From contig NZ_MASW01000001.1 in the NCBI RefSeq assembly GCF_003202285.1, positions 2,023,666 to 2,087,665 of the forward strand: a DNA stretch of 64,000 nucleotides, in the 5' to 3' direction. The translations under genes and the position numbers were made by a program. The stretch comes from Prauserella muralis (GTDB lineage: Bacteria; Actinomycetota; Actinomycetes; Mycobacteriales; Pseudonocardiaceae). Positions 52,777 to 60,819 of this stretch are shown piece by piece. The notes beneath the pieces were generated by a model. The model searched no databases. It was not told the origin of the DNA and was given only the letters and a program-made list of their open reading frames with translations. Within the stretch, counting starts at the first letter, position 1; the number at the start of each line of letters is the position of its first letter.

Positions 52777-53503
52777 AGCCCATCGTCAGCAGCATCGCCC
52801 TGACGTGCTCGTCGAACACCCGGTCCAGGTCGGTCTCCAGCCACTCGAAGTGGCCGAACAGCTCCAGCGTCAGGTGGCCCTGCAGGATCGTCCAGACGCC
52901 CATCAGGATCGCGATGGCCCTGCGGTCGGAGAGCAGGCCCGCGGCGTCGAGCATCGAGGTGAGCCCCGGGCTGACGTCGGGCCGGTACTGGATCAGCGCC
53001 TGGTCGAGGTCGAGTTTGCCCGCGGCGATGGCCTTGTCCAGTAGGTGCAGCGCGACGCCGGTGAAGCGGATGCCCGCGGGCCGGGTCTCCTCGGGCGCCG
53101 CCTTGTAGCCCGGCAGCGGGGTGCCGTAGATGAGCGCGAAGTCGGCGGGGTGCTCCAGCGCCCAGCGGCGCATCGCCCGCGCGTAGGCCCACCAGCGGCC
53201 CACGTGGTCGGCCTCGTCCACGGCATCCACGGCCGCGCTCACCGCGTCGGCCAGCGCGTTGTAGGCGTCCACGCACAGCGCGGTGATCAGGTCGTCGATG
53301 CCCTGGAAGTACCGGTACAGGGCACTCGGGGTGATGTTCATCGCGCGGGCGACCGCACGCAGCGACAGCCCGGCAGGTCCCTCGGCGGCCATCTGTGCGC
53401 GCGCCGTCTGCTTGATCTCGTCGATCGTCGCCTGGCGGAATCGCTCGCGCCGCGATGGGGGTGGCTGCTCGCCGGCGTCGGCGAGCGGTCGAGGGGTAGC
53501 CAT
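52745..53503 (-). CDS. TetR family transcriptional regulator
   Basis: A 252-residue regulator. The helix-turn-helix is RQATIDEIKQTARAQMAAEG, SLRAVARAMNITPSALYRYF and the C-terminal domain has WAYARAMRRWALEHPADFAL, a WHG-type TetR C-domain. ATG 53503 has AAGGA 8 nt upstream; ATG 53512 is an alternative. It is divergent from the hydrolase-GMC operon, whose promoter is packed with GTTCTC/GAGAAC boxes. It is the likely regulator of that operon. It overlaps hutI tail to tail. Confidence 0.9.
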   Translation of the reverse strand: MATPRPLADAGEQPPPSRRERFRQATIDEIKQTARAQMAAEGPAGLSLRAVARAMNITPSALYRYFQGIDDLITALCVDAYNALADAVSAAVDAVDEADHVGRWWAYARAMRRWALEHPADFALIYGTPLPGYKAAPEETRPAGIRFTGVALHLLDKAIAAGKLDLDQALIQYRPDVSPGLTSMLDAAGLLSDRRAIAILMGVWTILQGHLTLELFGHFEWLETDLDRVFDEHVRAMLLTMGFSRADVEAIP

Positions 53504-53525
53504 GTGCCGCATCCTTGCTTCCGGT

Positions 53526-53612
53526 GAGAACACCGTCAACTTTCGAGAAAGGGTGTTCTTGACTGAGAACGATACCTGTGGATAGGGTTCTCCGCAGAGA
53601 ACAGTTGTTCTC
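53526..53612. promoter_or_regulatory. Promoter and GTTCTC/GAGAAC operator array
   Basis: A TTGACT -35 (53559-53564) and a TAGGGT -10 (53583-53588) with 18-bp spacing point toward the hydrolase operon. GAGAACA occurs at 53526-53532, GTTCT-N6-AGAAC at 53555-53570, GTTCTC-N4-GAGAAC at 53587-53602 and GAGAACA-N2-TGTTCTC at 53597-53612. The last two share one half-site and would cover the start site. Confidence 0.7.
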
Positions 53613-53711
53613 GGTTAGGGATCATGCGGGGAGTCTCGGGTGGGGCCGGCGCGAGGGGGGCTGGCCCCACCCAGGCACAAGGCGCAGACTCCCCTTCCGG
53701 AGGTGGTTGCG

Positions 53712-54809
53712 ATGCCGCGGCGCATCCCGCTGTACACGCTCGACGGCGTCCGCGACGCCCGGATCGGCACGCATCCCTTCGCCACCGAGGACGGACTCGG
53801 CCTGAGCATGCTGCGCTTCCTGCGCCAGCCTTCCGACGACGTCGTGCTCGTCGTCCACGGGCTCACGACGTCCAGCGACATGTTCATCATGCCCGAGCAC
53901 GAAAACCTGGTGACCTTTCTGCTCGACAACGGCTTCTCCGACGTGTGGACGCTCGACTTCCGCATGAGCAACCGCCACCACTACAACCGGGCGCGGCACC
54001 GCTACACGCTCGACGACGTCGCGCTCTACGACTTCCCCGCCGCGCTGCGGGAACTGCGCTCGGTCGTCGGCGAGGACCGCAGGGTGCACGTCATCGCCCA
54101 CTGTCTCGGCTCGGTGTCGTTCCTGATGAGCCTGTTCGGTGGCGCGGTGGACGGCATCAGCAGCGTCATCGCCAACAGCGTCGGGCTGACGCCGAGGGTG
54201 CCCGCCTGGTCGCGGCTGAAACTGTCCGTCGCACCGGCGCTGATGGAGTACGTGCTGGGTTTTCCGTACCTGGACCCGCGCTGGCACACCGAACCGAAGC
54301 TCACCCGCGGCTGGCTGTTCTCGCGCGCGGTGAGCCTGTTCCACCGCGAGTGCGACAACCCGGCGTGTCACATGCTGAGCCTGATGTGGGGCACCGGCTG
54401 GCCCGCCCTCTACAGCCACGAGAACCTGCACGACGTGACCCACGAGCGCGGCGGCGACCTCTACGGCGCCACCGGGTTCCACTACTACCGGCACGTCGCG
54501 GCGATGGTGCGGGCGGGCCGTGCGGTGAAGTACGACCCCGGCGAGCAGCGCCATCGCGCGCTGCCCGACGACTACCTCGCGAACGCCGCGGAGGTGACCA
54601 CTCCGGTTCTGCTGACGACGGGGGAGAAGAACCGGGTGTTCGCCGACTCCAACATCGTGTGCTACGAACAGCTCGAAGCCGTCGCACCGGGCAGGCACGA
54701 GCTGGAGGTGTTCCCCGGCTACGGGCACCAGGACGTGTTCATGGGCAGCCAGGTGGCCACCGATGTCTTCCCCCGGATGCTGGACTTTCTCAAACGCCAG
54801 GCGGCCTGA
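53712..54809 (+). CDS. Alpha/beta fold hydrolase with cysteine at the nucleophile elbow
   Basis: A 365-residue hydrolase. The oxyanion segment is VVLVVHGLTTSSDMF, and the nucleophile elbow reads VIAHCLGSVSF with Cys131 where serine is usual. The acid and base are probably in LLTTGEKNRVF and PGYGHQDVFMG. The ATG has GGAGGTGG 7 nt upstream. It is first in a four-gene operon with an unknown domain, a patatin and a GMC oxidoreductase. From memory, hydrolases of this type are fused to GMC oxidoreductases in some bacteria, so a sterol or lipid substrate is likely but unproven. Confidence 0.85.
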   Translation: MPRRIPLYTLDGVRDARIGTHPFATEDGLGLSMLRFLRQPSDDVVLVVHGLTTSSDMFIMPEHENLVTFLLDNGFSDVWTLDFRMSNRHHYNRARHRYTLDDVALYDFPAALRELRSVVGEDRRVHVIAHCLGSVSFLMSLFGGAVDGISSVIANSVGLTPRVPAWSRLKLSVAPALMEYVLGFPYLDPRWHTEPKLTRGWLFSRAVSLFHRECDNPACHMLSLMWGTGWPALYSHENLHDVTHERGGDLYGATGFHYYRHVAAMVRAGRAVKYDPGEQRHRALPDDYLANAAEVTTPVLLTTGEKNRVFADSNIVCYEQLEAVAPGRHELEVFPGYGHQDVFMGSQVATDVFPRMLDFLKRQAA

Positions 54810-54810
54810 C

Positions 54811-55431
54811 ATGCTCGAGCAAGCCCGCTCCGGAACGGCTCTGACGTTCCGGGAGACGATGACCGGACCGTTCGCGATGGGCGCGGCGGACCCGGAGGAC
54901 GGCGCGCGCCTCGGCCGCGACACCGGTTCGACGATGACGCTGCGGGCCACCGTGACCGTCGCCGACACCGCCGCACTGCACACCGAGCCGCGGCCGCCCG
55001 CCCGGCTGGACGGGACGCTGGCGCTGCCCGGCGCGGGCGAACCGGTCGCGTTCGAGGACGGGCTCTTCCACCTGTTCCCCGCCTCCGGGCCGTCACCGCA
55101 CACGCTGATGGTCTACGAGCTGGGTTTCACGCACGACGGCATGCGCTATCACCTCACCGGCCACAAGGCCGCGGGCGAGCGTCCCTTCGTGGGCAGGCTG
55201 TGGCCGGACACCACGACCCTGCGGGTGCGGCTGCATCGCGGTGAGGACGCCGCCGGTGAGGTGGCGGGTGCCGGGGTGCTGCGCCTCGGCGCCGCGGACC
55301 TGGCCCGGCTCGTCGCGTCGCTGCGCACGCCCGGCGCGGACTCGCTCGGCGACGCCGTGCGCGCCAGAGGCGGCTACGCGTGGCTGTTCGCCCGCAACCT
55401 CACCGGCACGTACCTGCCGTGGCCGTCGTGA
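54811..55431 (+). CDS. Unknown domain protein of the hydrolase-GMC operon
   Basis: A 206-residue protein starting MLEQARSGTALTFRETMTG. Beta-rich character and GLFHLFPASGPSPHTLMVY, YELGFTHDGMRYHLTGHKA and YAWLFARNLTGTYLP are notable. It has no recognisable catalytic motif. It starts 1 nt after the hydrolase stop, and its own stop overlaps the patatin GTG. Its size fits the middle segment expected in fused GMC-hydrolase proteins, so it may be a lipid-binding domain. That is an inference from context. Confidence 0.7.
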   Translation: MLEQARSGTALTFRETMTGPFAMGAADPEDGARLGRDTGSTMTLRATVTVADTAALHTEPRPPARLDGTLALPGAGEPVAFEDGLFHLFPASGPSPHTLMVYELGFTHDGMRYHLTGHKAAGERPFVGRLWPDTTTLRVRLHRGEDAAGEVAGAGVLRLGAADLARLVASLRTPGADSLGDAVRARGGYAWLFARNLTGTYLPWPS

Positions 55432-56393
55432 GACTCGCGATCGTTTTCTCAGGGGGAGGGGCGCAGGCCGCGTACTTCGGCGCCGGGGTGGCTCTGGCCG
55501 TCGAGGACGCGGGCCTGCGCCCTGATGTGCTGTCCGGGGTGTCGGCGGGCGCGATCAACGCGTGCGCACTGGGCACGGGCATGGATGCCGCGGCGCTGGC
55601 GGAGATGTGGCTGGAGCTCGACTGCGCCGACCTGTTCGCGCCCCGGCTCGACGTGTGGAACCTGCTCAACCCGCGCAGGCTGCTGCGCAGGCCCATGGCG
55701 AACCTGCCGGAGCACGTGCTCGACGCCATCGGCTGGCACTGGCTGCTCGACACCGCGCCGGCCCGCGCGACGTTCGCGCGGCGCTTCGGCGAGGGCCCGC
55801 TGCGCATCGCCGACGGCCTCACCGTCGTGGTCTCGGCCGTCGACCAGGCCAGCGCCGAGGTGGTGCGCTTCACCAACGCGCTGCCGCCGCCGCACCGCCG
55901 CAAGCCCGGCACGCGCCAGGTGGCGCTCGGGATCGACCACGTGCTGGCCAGCGCCGCCGCGCCGCTGCTGTTCCCGCCTGTGCGGATCGAGGGCAGGGCC
56001 TACGTCGACGCCGGGCTGGTCGCCAACACGCCGCTCAAGCCCGCGCTCGCCTACGAGCCGGACGCGGCGCTCGTCGTGTCCGCCTCCGGCATCGGACGGC
56101 CCGCGCCCGCCCCGGCCTCGCTGGGCGACGCGGTGGGGCTGACCGCCGAGAACATCGCGCATTTCGCGCTGCTGGCCGACCTCCAGCACGCCAGGACCGT
56201 CAACGAACTGGCGGTGGCCGCGCCGGGTGCGACGCCGAAGAAGAAGATCGACCTGCTGCTCGTGGAACCGGAGGGCGCGCCGTTCACCGCGTCGGGGTTC
56301 CTGAGCTTCACCGCCTCCGATGCCGAGCGGCTGATGGCGCACGGCAGGGAGGTCGCCGCGAAGGCACTGGCCGAATGGGAGGTGGCCCGATGA
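55428..56393 (+). CDS. Patatin-like phospholipase
   Basis: A 321-residue patatin-domain lipid acyl hydrolase. The oxyanion glycine motif is FSGGGAQAAYFGAG near residues 7-20, the nucleophile is Ser in GVSAGAINA, and the catalytic Asp lies in YVDAGLVANTPL. It is expected to hydrolyse fatty-acyl esters. The GTG start overlaps the previous stop (GTGA) and its stop overlaps the next ATG. The open frame upstream is a shadow. Confidence 0.9.
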   Translation: MRLAIVFSGGGAQAAYFGAGVALAVEDAGLRPDVLSGVSAGAINACALGTGMDAAALAEMWLELDCADLFAPRLDVWNLLNPRRLLRRPMANLPEHVLDAIGWHWLLDTAPARATFARRFGEGPLRIADGLTVVVSAVDQASAEVVRFTNALPPPHRRKPGTRQVALGIDHVLASAAAPLLFPPVRIEGRAYVDAGLVANTPLKPALAYEPDAALVVSASGIGRPAPAPASLGDAVGLTAENIAHFALLADLQHARTVNELAVAAPGATPKKKIDLLLVEPEGAPFTASGFLSFTASDAERLMAHGREVAAKALAEWEVAR

Positions 56394-58048
56394 GGCCCGA
56401 ACACGTCGACGCCGTGGTCGTCGGTTCCGGATTCGGCGGTGCCGTGTCCGCCTACCGGCTGGCCGAGGCCGGCAAGAGCGTCGTGGTGCTCGAACGCGGG
56501 AAGGCCTACGCGCCCGGCAGCTTCCCGCGCAGCCCCGCGCAGATGGGCAAGGCATTCTGGGACCCGCCGCACGGCCTGCACGGCATGTTCGACGTGTGGA
56601 GCTTCCGCGGGTTCGACTCCCTCGTCAGCAGCGGGCTGGGCGGCGGATCGCTCATCTACGCCAACGTGCTGCTGCGCAAGGACGAACGCTGGTTCGTGCA
56701 CGAGGATCCGTTGCCGGGCGGCGGTTTCGAGACGTGGCCGGTGACCAGGGCCGACCTGGATCCGCACTACGACGCGGTGGAGGCGATGCTGCGGCCGGAG
56801 CCGTATCCGCTGGACGCGCCGGCCTACGCCTCGACCCGCAAGACCGTCGCCATGCGCGACGCGGCGGGCAAGCTGGGCCTGGACTGGCAGCTGCCTCCGC
56901 TCGCGGTGAGCTTCCGGCCGCACGCCGAGGCCGAGCCCGCCATCGGGCTGCCGATCGTCGAGCCCTCCTACGGCAACGTGCACGGCGCCGCGCGCAGCAC
57001 GTGCAGGCTGTGCGGCGAGTGCGACATCGGCTGCAACGACGGCGCCAAGAACAGCCTCGACCACAACTACCTGTCGGCGGCGCGCTCGCACGGGGCGGAC
57101 CTGCGCACGCGGCACGAGGTGCGCGGGCTGCGCGCGCTGGGGTCGGGCGGCTACGAGGTCGCCTACGTCGTGCACGACGACGAGGGCCGCGACCCGTCCA
57201 CCCTGGACGTGCACAGGCTGACGTGCGACCGGCTGATCCTCGCCGCGGGCACCTACGGCACCACCTACCTGCTGCTGCGCAACCGTTCGCGGCTGCCCGG
57301 CCTGAGCGCGGCGCTGGGCTCGCGGTTCTGCGGCAACGGCGACCTGCTCACGTTCCTGCTGCCCGGCGACGGTGACGAGACGCCCGCGTCGTTCGAGGCG
57401 AGCCGCGGCCCGGTGATCACCAGCGCCGTCCGCGTCGACGACGGCCCCGGCACGCGCGGCTTCTACATCGAGGACGGCGGCTACCCGGGGTTCACCGACT
57501 GGCTCGTGGAGTCGGGCAACGTCGCGAGCAGGCTGTTCCGCAGCGTCGAGTTCGTCGGCCGCTGGCTGCTGACGCTGCTGGGCCGGTGGCCGGACAACCG
57601 GCTCGGCGCGGAGCTGTCCCGGCTGCTGGGTGATGGCACGCTGTCGGCGGGGTCGCTGCCGCTGCTGGGCATGGGCCGCGACGTGCCGGACGGCGTGATG
57701 CGGCTGCGCGGCGACCTGCTCGACGTCGACTGGACCACCGAGACCAGCCGCGCGTTCTTCGACGGGGTGCGGGAGACGATGCAGGACATCGCGGGCGAGC
57801 TCGGCGCCCGGTATGTCGACAATCCGATGTGGTTCTTCCGCAGGGTGATCACGGTGCACCCGCTCGGCGGCGCGCCGATCGGCCGCCACCCCGGGGAAGG
57901 CGTGTGCGACCCGTACGGCGAGGTGTTCGGCCTGCCGGGGCTCCACGTCGCCGACGGAGCCGCCCTGCCGGGCCCGGTCGGCGCCAACCCCTCGCTCACC
58001 ATCGCCGCCCTCGCCGACCGCATGTCCACCCGCCTGCTGGAGGGGTAG
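56390..58048 (+). CDS. GMC oxidoreductase, cholesterol oxidase-like
   Basis: A 552-residue FAD enzyme. The dinucleotide motif is VVVGSGFGGAVSAYRLAEAG near residues 9-28, GLGGGSLIYANVLL follows, and the C-terminal FAD/active-site block is HPLGGAPIGRHP and GLHVADGAALPGPVGANPSL. A cysteine-rich insert CRLCGECDIGC near 204-214 resembles that of ChoD-like proteins. It probably oxidises a sterol or other hydrophobic alcohol. The ATG overlaps the patatin stop. It is last in the operon and is followed by an elaborate palindrome. Confidence 0.88.
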   Translation: MRPEHVDAVVVGSGFGGAVSAYRLAEAGKSVVVLERGKAYAPGSFPRSPAQMGKAFWDPPHGLHGMFDVWSFRGFDSLVSSGLGGGSLIYANVLLRKDERWFVHEDPLPGGGFETWPVTRADLDPHYDAVEAMLRPEPYPLDAPAYASTRKTVAMRDAAGKLGLDWQLPPLAVSFRPHAEAEPAIGLPIVEPSYGNVHGAARSTCRLCGECDIGCNDGAKNSLDHNYLSAARSHGADLRTRHEVRGLRALGSGGYEVAYVVHDDEGRDPSTLDVHRLTCDRLILAAGTYGTTYLLLRNRSRLPGLSAALGSRFCGNGDLLTFLLPGDGDETPASFEASRGPVITSAVRVDDGPGTRGFYIEDGGYPGFTDWLVESGNVASRLFRSVEFVGRWLLTLLGRWPDNRLGAELSRLLGDGTLSAGSLPLLGMGRDVPDGVMRLRGDLLDVDWTTETSRAFFDGVRETMQDIAGELGARYVDNPMWFFRRVITVHPLGGAPIGRHPGEGVCDPYGEVFGLPGLHVADGAALPGPVGANPSLTIAALADRMSTRLLEG

Positions 58049-58053
58049 CCGAG

Positions 58054-58141
58054 AAGCCCCCCAATGCCACATTCGTAGCGCTCAACGCTACGAATGCCGC
58101 ATTGGTGGCGTTGAACGCCACGAATGCCACATTGGGGAGCT
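58054..58141. repeat. Nested palindromic repeat (CCAATGCCACATTCGT units)
   Basis: Four related arms are laid out as CCAATGCCACATTCGTAGCG, CTCAA, CGCTACGAATGCCGCATTGG, TGGCG, TTGAA, CGCCACGAATGCCACATTGG. Adjacent arms form two hairpins, and the outermost arms also pair over about 27 bp with few mismatches. It fills the gap between the convergent GMC and unknown genes and touches the stop of the latter. Confidence 0.82.
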
Positions 58142-58945
58142 TCAGGCGAGCAGGGCGGCGCGCAGGGGGCCCAGGTCGTCGAGCACGCCCAGGTCGCGGC
58201 CACGCTCGGCGGCGCGGGCCCGGGCGGCGGGCTCCAGCGACGCGGCCGCGTCGGCGAAGCGCAGCCGCACCGGCTCGTGCAGGCGCAGGTGCAGGCCGAA
58301 CATCATCGCCCACAGGTCGTGCTCGTCGGCGGCGAGCACGAGCCGGGGGTAGCGGTGCTCCGGCAACCGCTCGAACACCGTCGCCGCCCGCCCGGCGTCG
58401 TCGAGCACGAACCCGACACGCAGCAGCGCCGCGTCGTGCAGCTCCGCCAGCCCGGTGAGGGCGGTCTCCTCCGGGACGTGGTCAACGAAGCGGGCGAGCG
58501 TGATCCAGTCCTCCCGCCGTTGCAGCTCGCGGGTCACCTCGGTCACCGACGCGGGCGGCATGCCCGCGATCACGCCCGCCGCGCGGCGCGGGTCCAGCTC
58601 GGCGGCAACGTCGGCGAGAAAGCCCGGCGACAGCCGCGACGCGATGTCCACCGCGCGGGCGGTGTCCACGAGCCCGGCCATCCGTGCGCTCAGCAGCGGC
58701 CCGAACGCCTTCTCCGTCATCACGGCGAGCACGGCGGCGGGCAGGAGCCTGCTCGCCGCGGCCATGCGCCGCAGTGCGTCCAGGTTGGAGTCGAAGAGCA
58801 CGTCGGTCGCCTGGTGCCGCAGCGCGCGGATGTCGTCCGGGGGCACGTCCAGCAGGAAGGCGAACCGCTCGGGCGGGGCGCCGAGCACCCGCGCGAGCTT
58901 CAGGACCTCGGCCTGGGCGGCCAGGCGCGCCAGCGCGCCGCTCAC
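58142..58945 (-). CDS. Conserved hypothetical protein
   Basis: A 267-residue, largely helical, alanine- and leucine-rich protein. No catalytic motif is recognised. Segments such as FAFLLDVPPDDIRALRHQAT and ELDPRRAAGVIAGMPPASV recall repeated MgtE-N-like helical units. It starts with a GTG that overlaps the stop of the 74-residue gene. The two probably act together; the role is unknown. Confidence 0.65.
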   Translation of the reverse strand: MSGALARLAAQAEVLKLARVLGAPPERFAFLLDVPPDDIRALRHQATDVLFDSNLDALRRMAAASRLLPAAVLAVMTEKAFGPLLSARMAGLVDTARAVDIASRLSPGFLADVAAELDPRRAAGVIAGMPPASVTEVTRELQRREDWITLARFVDHVPEETALTGLAELHDAALLRVGFVLDDAGRAATVFERLPEHRYPRLVLAADEHDLWAMMFGLHLRLHEPVRLRFADAAASLEPAARARAAERGRDLGVLDDLGPLRAALLA

Positions 58946-59166
58946 AGGCCCGCCGCCTTGCGGACCGCGCCGCGCAGCAGGAACGGCACGTGCGACAGCG
59001 ACTTCTCGGAGGCCTCCGACAGCGCCCGCGCCTGACGCCTGCGGGCCTCGCGCAGCGCCTCGGCGAGCACCCGCTTGTGCTCGTCGGGCAGGTTCTCGAT
59101 GCTCTCCGGCAGCGGCCCGCCCACCAGGCCGGCGAGGTCGCGCGGCTCCCGCTGCGATGCGCCCAT
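58942..59166 (-). CDS. Small hypothetical protein
   Basis: A 74-residue, basic, helical protein beginning MGASQREPRDLAGLVGGPLP and ending in SHVPFLLRGAVRKAAGL. ATG 59166 is chosen; the frame is open upstream across the dienelactone hydrolase gene, which is a shadow. It is coupled by a 4-nt overlap to the 267-residue gene. It is divergent from the dienelactone hydrolase gene. No known domain. Confidence 0.6.
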   Translation of the reverse strand: MGASQREPRDLAGLVGGPLPESIENLPDEHKRVLAEALREARRRQARALSEASEKSLSHVPFLLRGAVRKAAGL

Positions 59167-59192
59167 CCGCGCATCATGCCTCACCAGGGCGC

Positions 59193-59198
59193 TAGCGT
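59193..59198 (+). promoter_or_regulatory. -10 box of the dienelactone hydrolase gene (leaderless arrangement)
   Basis: TAGCGT ends 7 nt before the ATG at 59206. Confidence 0.5.
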
Positions 59199-59205
59199 GC
59201 TGGTC

Positions 59206-59919
59206 ATGGCACACGAGATCGACTCTTCCACGATCAAGGTCGGCGAGCTGCCCGCCTACCTGTCCCGGCCCTCCGGAGGCGGCACGGGCGGGATGCTGCT
59301 GCTGCCGATGGTCACCGGCATCGGCACGCAGCTGCGCGAGTTCGCCGACGACATCGCCCGCGCCGGGATCACCGCGCTGAGCTGGGACCCGTGGCACGGC
59401 ATCAGCTCCGACGACACGCCGAGGGAGAGGCTGTTCGAGCTGATGGGGCAGCTCGACGACGAGACCTGCCTCGGCGAGATGCGGCAGCTGCTCGACCACA
59501 TGGTCGGTGAGCTGGGGCTGGCGCAGGTCGGCGTGATCGGCTGGTGCATGGGCGGGCGGTTCGCGTTCCTGCTCGGCGGGCGCGACGAGCGGCTCGCGAA
59601 CGTCGTCGCCTACCACCCGACGGTGCCCGGCACGCCCGCGCCGAACCACACCCTCGACGCCGTCGAGCACGCCGCGCGTACCACGGCGCCCACGATGATG
59701 CTGTACCCCACGGCCGACACGCTCGTGCCCGAGGAAAGCTTCACCCGGCTGCAGACCGCGCTCCAGTCACGCCAGGCCGGGCCGAGCATCATCCACGTCT
59801 ACCCCGACGCCGAGCACGGGTTCAGCGACCGCAGCAGGCACGGCAACGACGTCAACGCCGCCGCCTACGCGGTGTCCTGGCCGCAGGCACTGGCGTTCAT
59901 GCAGGCGACAACCCGCTGA
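59206..59919 (+). CDS. Dienelactone hydrolase family protein
   Basis: A 237-residue alpha/beta hydrolase of the dienelactone hydrolase type. The nucleophile elbow GWCMGGRFAFLL has the family cysteine, the acid lies in YPTADTLVPEE, and the histidine lies in YPDAEHGFSD. Such enzymes open lactones of aromatic breakdown, but many homologues have other roles. The gene is monocistronic, with a TAGCGT box next to the ATG. The frame extending upstream from 58684 is a shadow. Confidence 0.88.
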   Translation: MAHEIDSSTIKVGELPAYLSRPSGGGTGGMLLLPMVTGIGTQLREFADDIARAGITALSWDPWHGISSDDTPRERLFELMGQLDDETCLGEMRQLLDHMVGELGLAQVGVIGWCMGGRFAFLLGGRDERLANVVAYHPTVPGTPAPNHTLDAVEHAARTTAPTMMLYPTADTLVPEESFTRLQTALQSRQAGPSIIHVYPDAEHGFSDRSRHGNDVNAAAYAVSWPQALAFMQATTR

Positions 59920-60019
59920 GCCGGTCAGGGCGGGGCGGCTGATCGGCCTGCCCCGCTCGACACGCTCGTGGCACGCGTGCCCCCGGGCGCGGCCGGCCCG
60001 GCTGGCACAATGCGGCCTC

Positions 60020-60814
60020 ATGACCACCGCGACCGTCGTGCGCACACGGCGGGTGACCGTCCTGGACGCCGTGATGCTGCTGCTCGCGGTGGTCTCCGTG
60101 GCGCTGCTGTGCTGGGTCACCTTCTTCGACACCTCGGCCGAGACGGCGCGCACCGTGTTCATTGTCGACACGTCGATCTGTGGCGTGTTCGCGCTGGAGT
60201 TCCTGTGGCGCTGGCGGGCCGCGGGCTGGCAGCGATCGTTCCCCCTGCGCGGCTGGTACGAGATCCTCGGCATGATCCCGATCGCGCATCCCGCGCTGCG
60301 CGGGTTCCGGCTGCTGCGCATCGTGGTGGTGCTCGTGCGGCTGGCACGCACCGCCGACCGGGCCTTCGGGGAGCGGATCACGCAGCGGCTCGTGGAACGG
60401 TTCTCGCGGCCGATCGTGCTGGCCATCAAGAAGCCCATCACCATCGCGGTGCTCGACGAGGTGGTGAAGGTGCTGGAGACGGGCAACTACCCGGAGAACC
60501 TCGCGCGCTCGCTGGGTGAGCACAGGGAGATGCTGCGCGAGATCGTCACCGAGAAGCTGCGCAACGACCCGCAGGCTGGCCGGTTCTCCCGGCTGCCGTT
60601 CCACGACGAGGTCGTCAAGTCCCTTGTGGACACCACGATGCGGGTGCTGCTTGACGTGCTCACCGACGAGCGCATCGACCGCTTCTTCGCCGAGGTGGTA
60701 CGCGAGAACCGCGAACAGATCCGCGAGGCGGTCATGCTCGGCCTGCACGAGGAGGACGACGCGGACCTCGCCCAGCGCCTCAAGGCACGCCCCGAACGCG
60801 ACCTCTACACCTGA
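60020..60814 (+). CDS. Voltage-sensor-like membrane protein (ion transporter family)
   Basis: A 264-residue protein with four N-terminal membrane helices: VTVLDAVMLLLAVVSVALL, ARTVFIVDTSICGVFALEFL, GWYEILGMIPIAHP, and an arginine-spaced fourth helix GFRLLRIVVVLVRLARTADR that looks like a voltage-sensor S4. No pore helix or selectivity filter follows. The C-terminal 140 residues are charged and helical. It may be a voltage-sensor domain protein or a relative with lost sensing. CACAAT ends 8 nt before the ATG. Confidence 0.65.
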   Translation: MTTATVVRTRRVTVLDAVMLLLAVVSVALLCWVTFFDTSAETARTVFIVDTSICGVFALEFLWRWRAAGWQRSFPLRGWYEILGMIPIAHPALRGFRLLRIVVVLVRLARTADRAFGERITQRLVERFSRPIVLAIKKPITIAVLDEVVKVLETGNYPENLARSLGEHREMLREIVTEKLRNDPQAGRFSRLPFHDEVVKSLVDTTMRVLLDVLTDERIDRFFAEVVRENREQIREAVMLGLHEEDDADLAQRLKARPERDLYT

Positions 60815-60819
60815 GCCCG

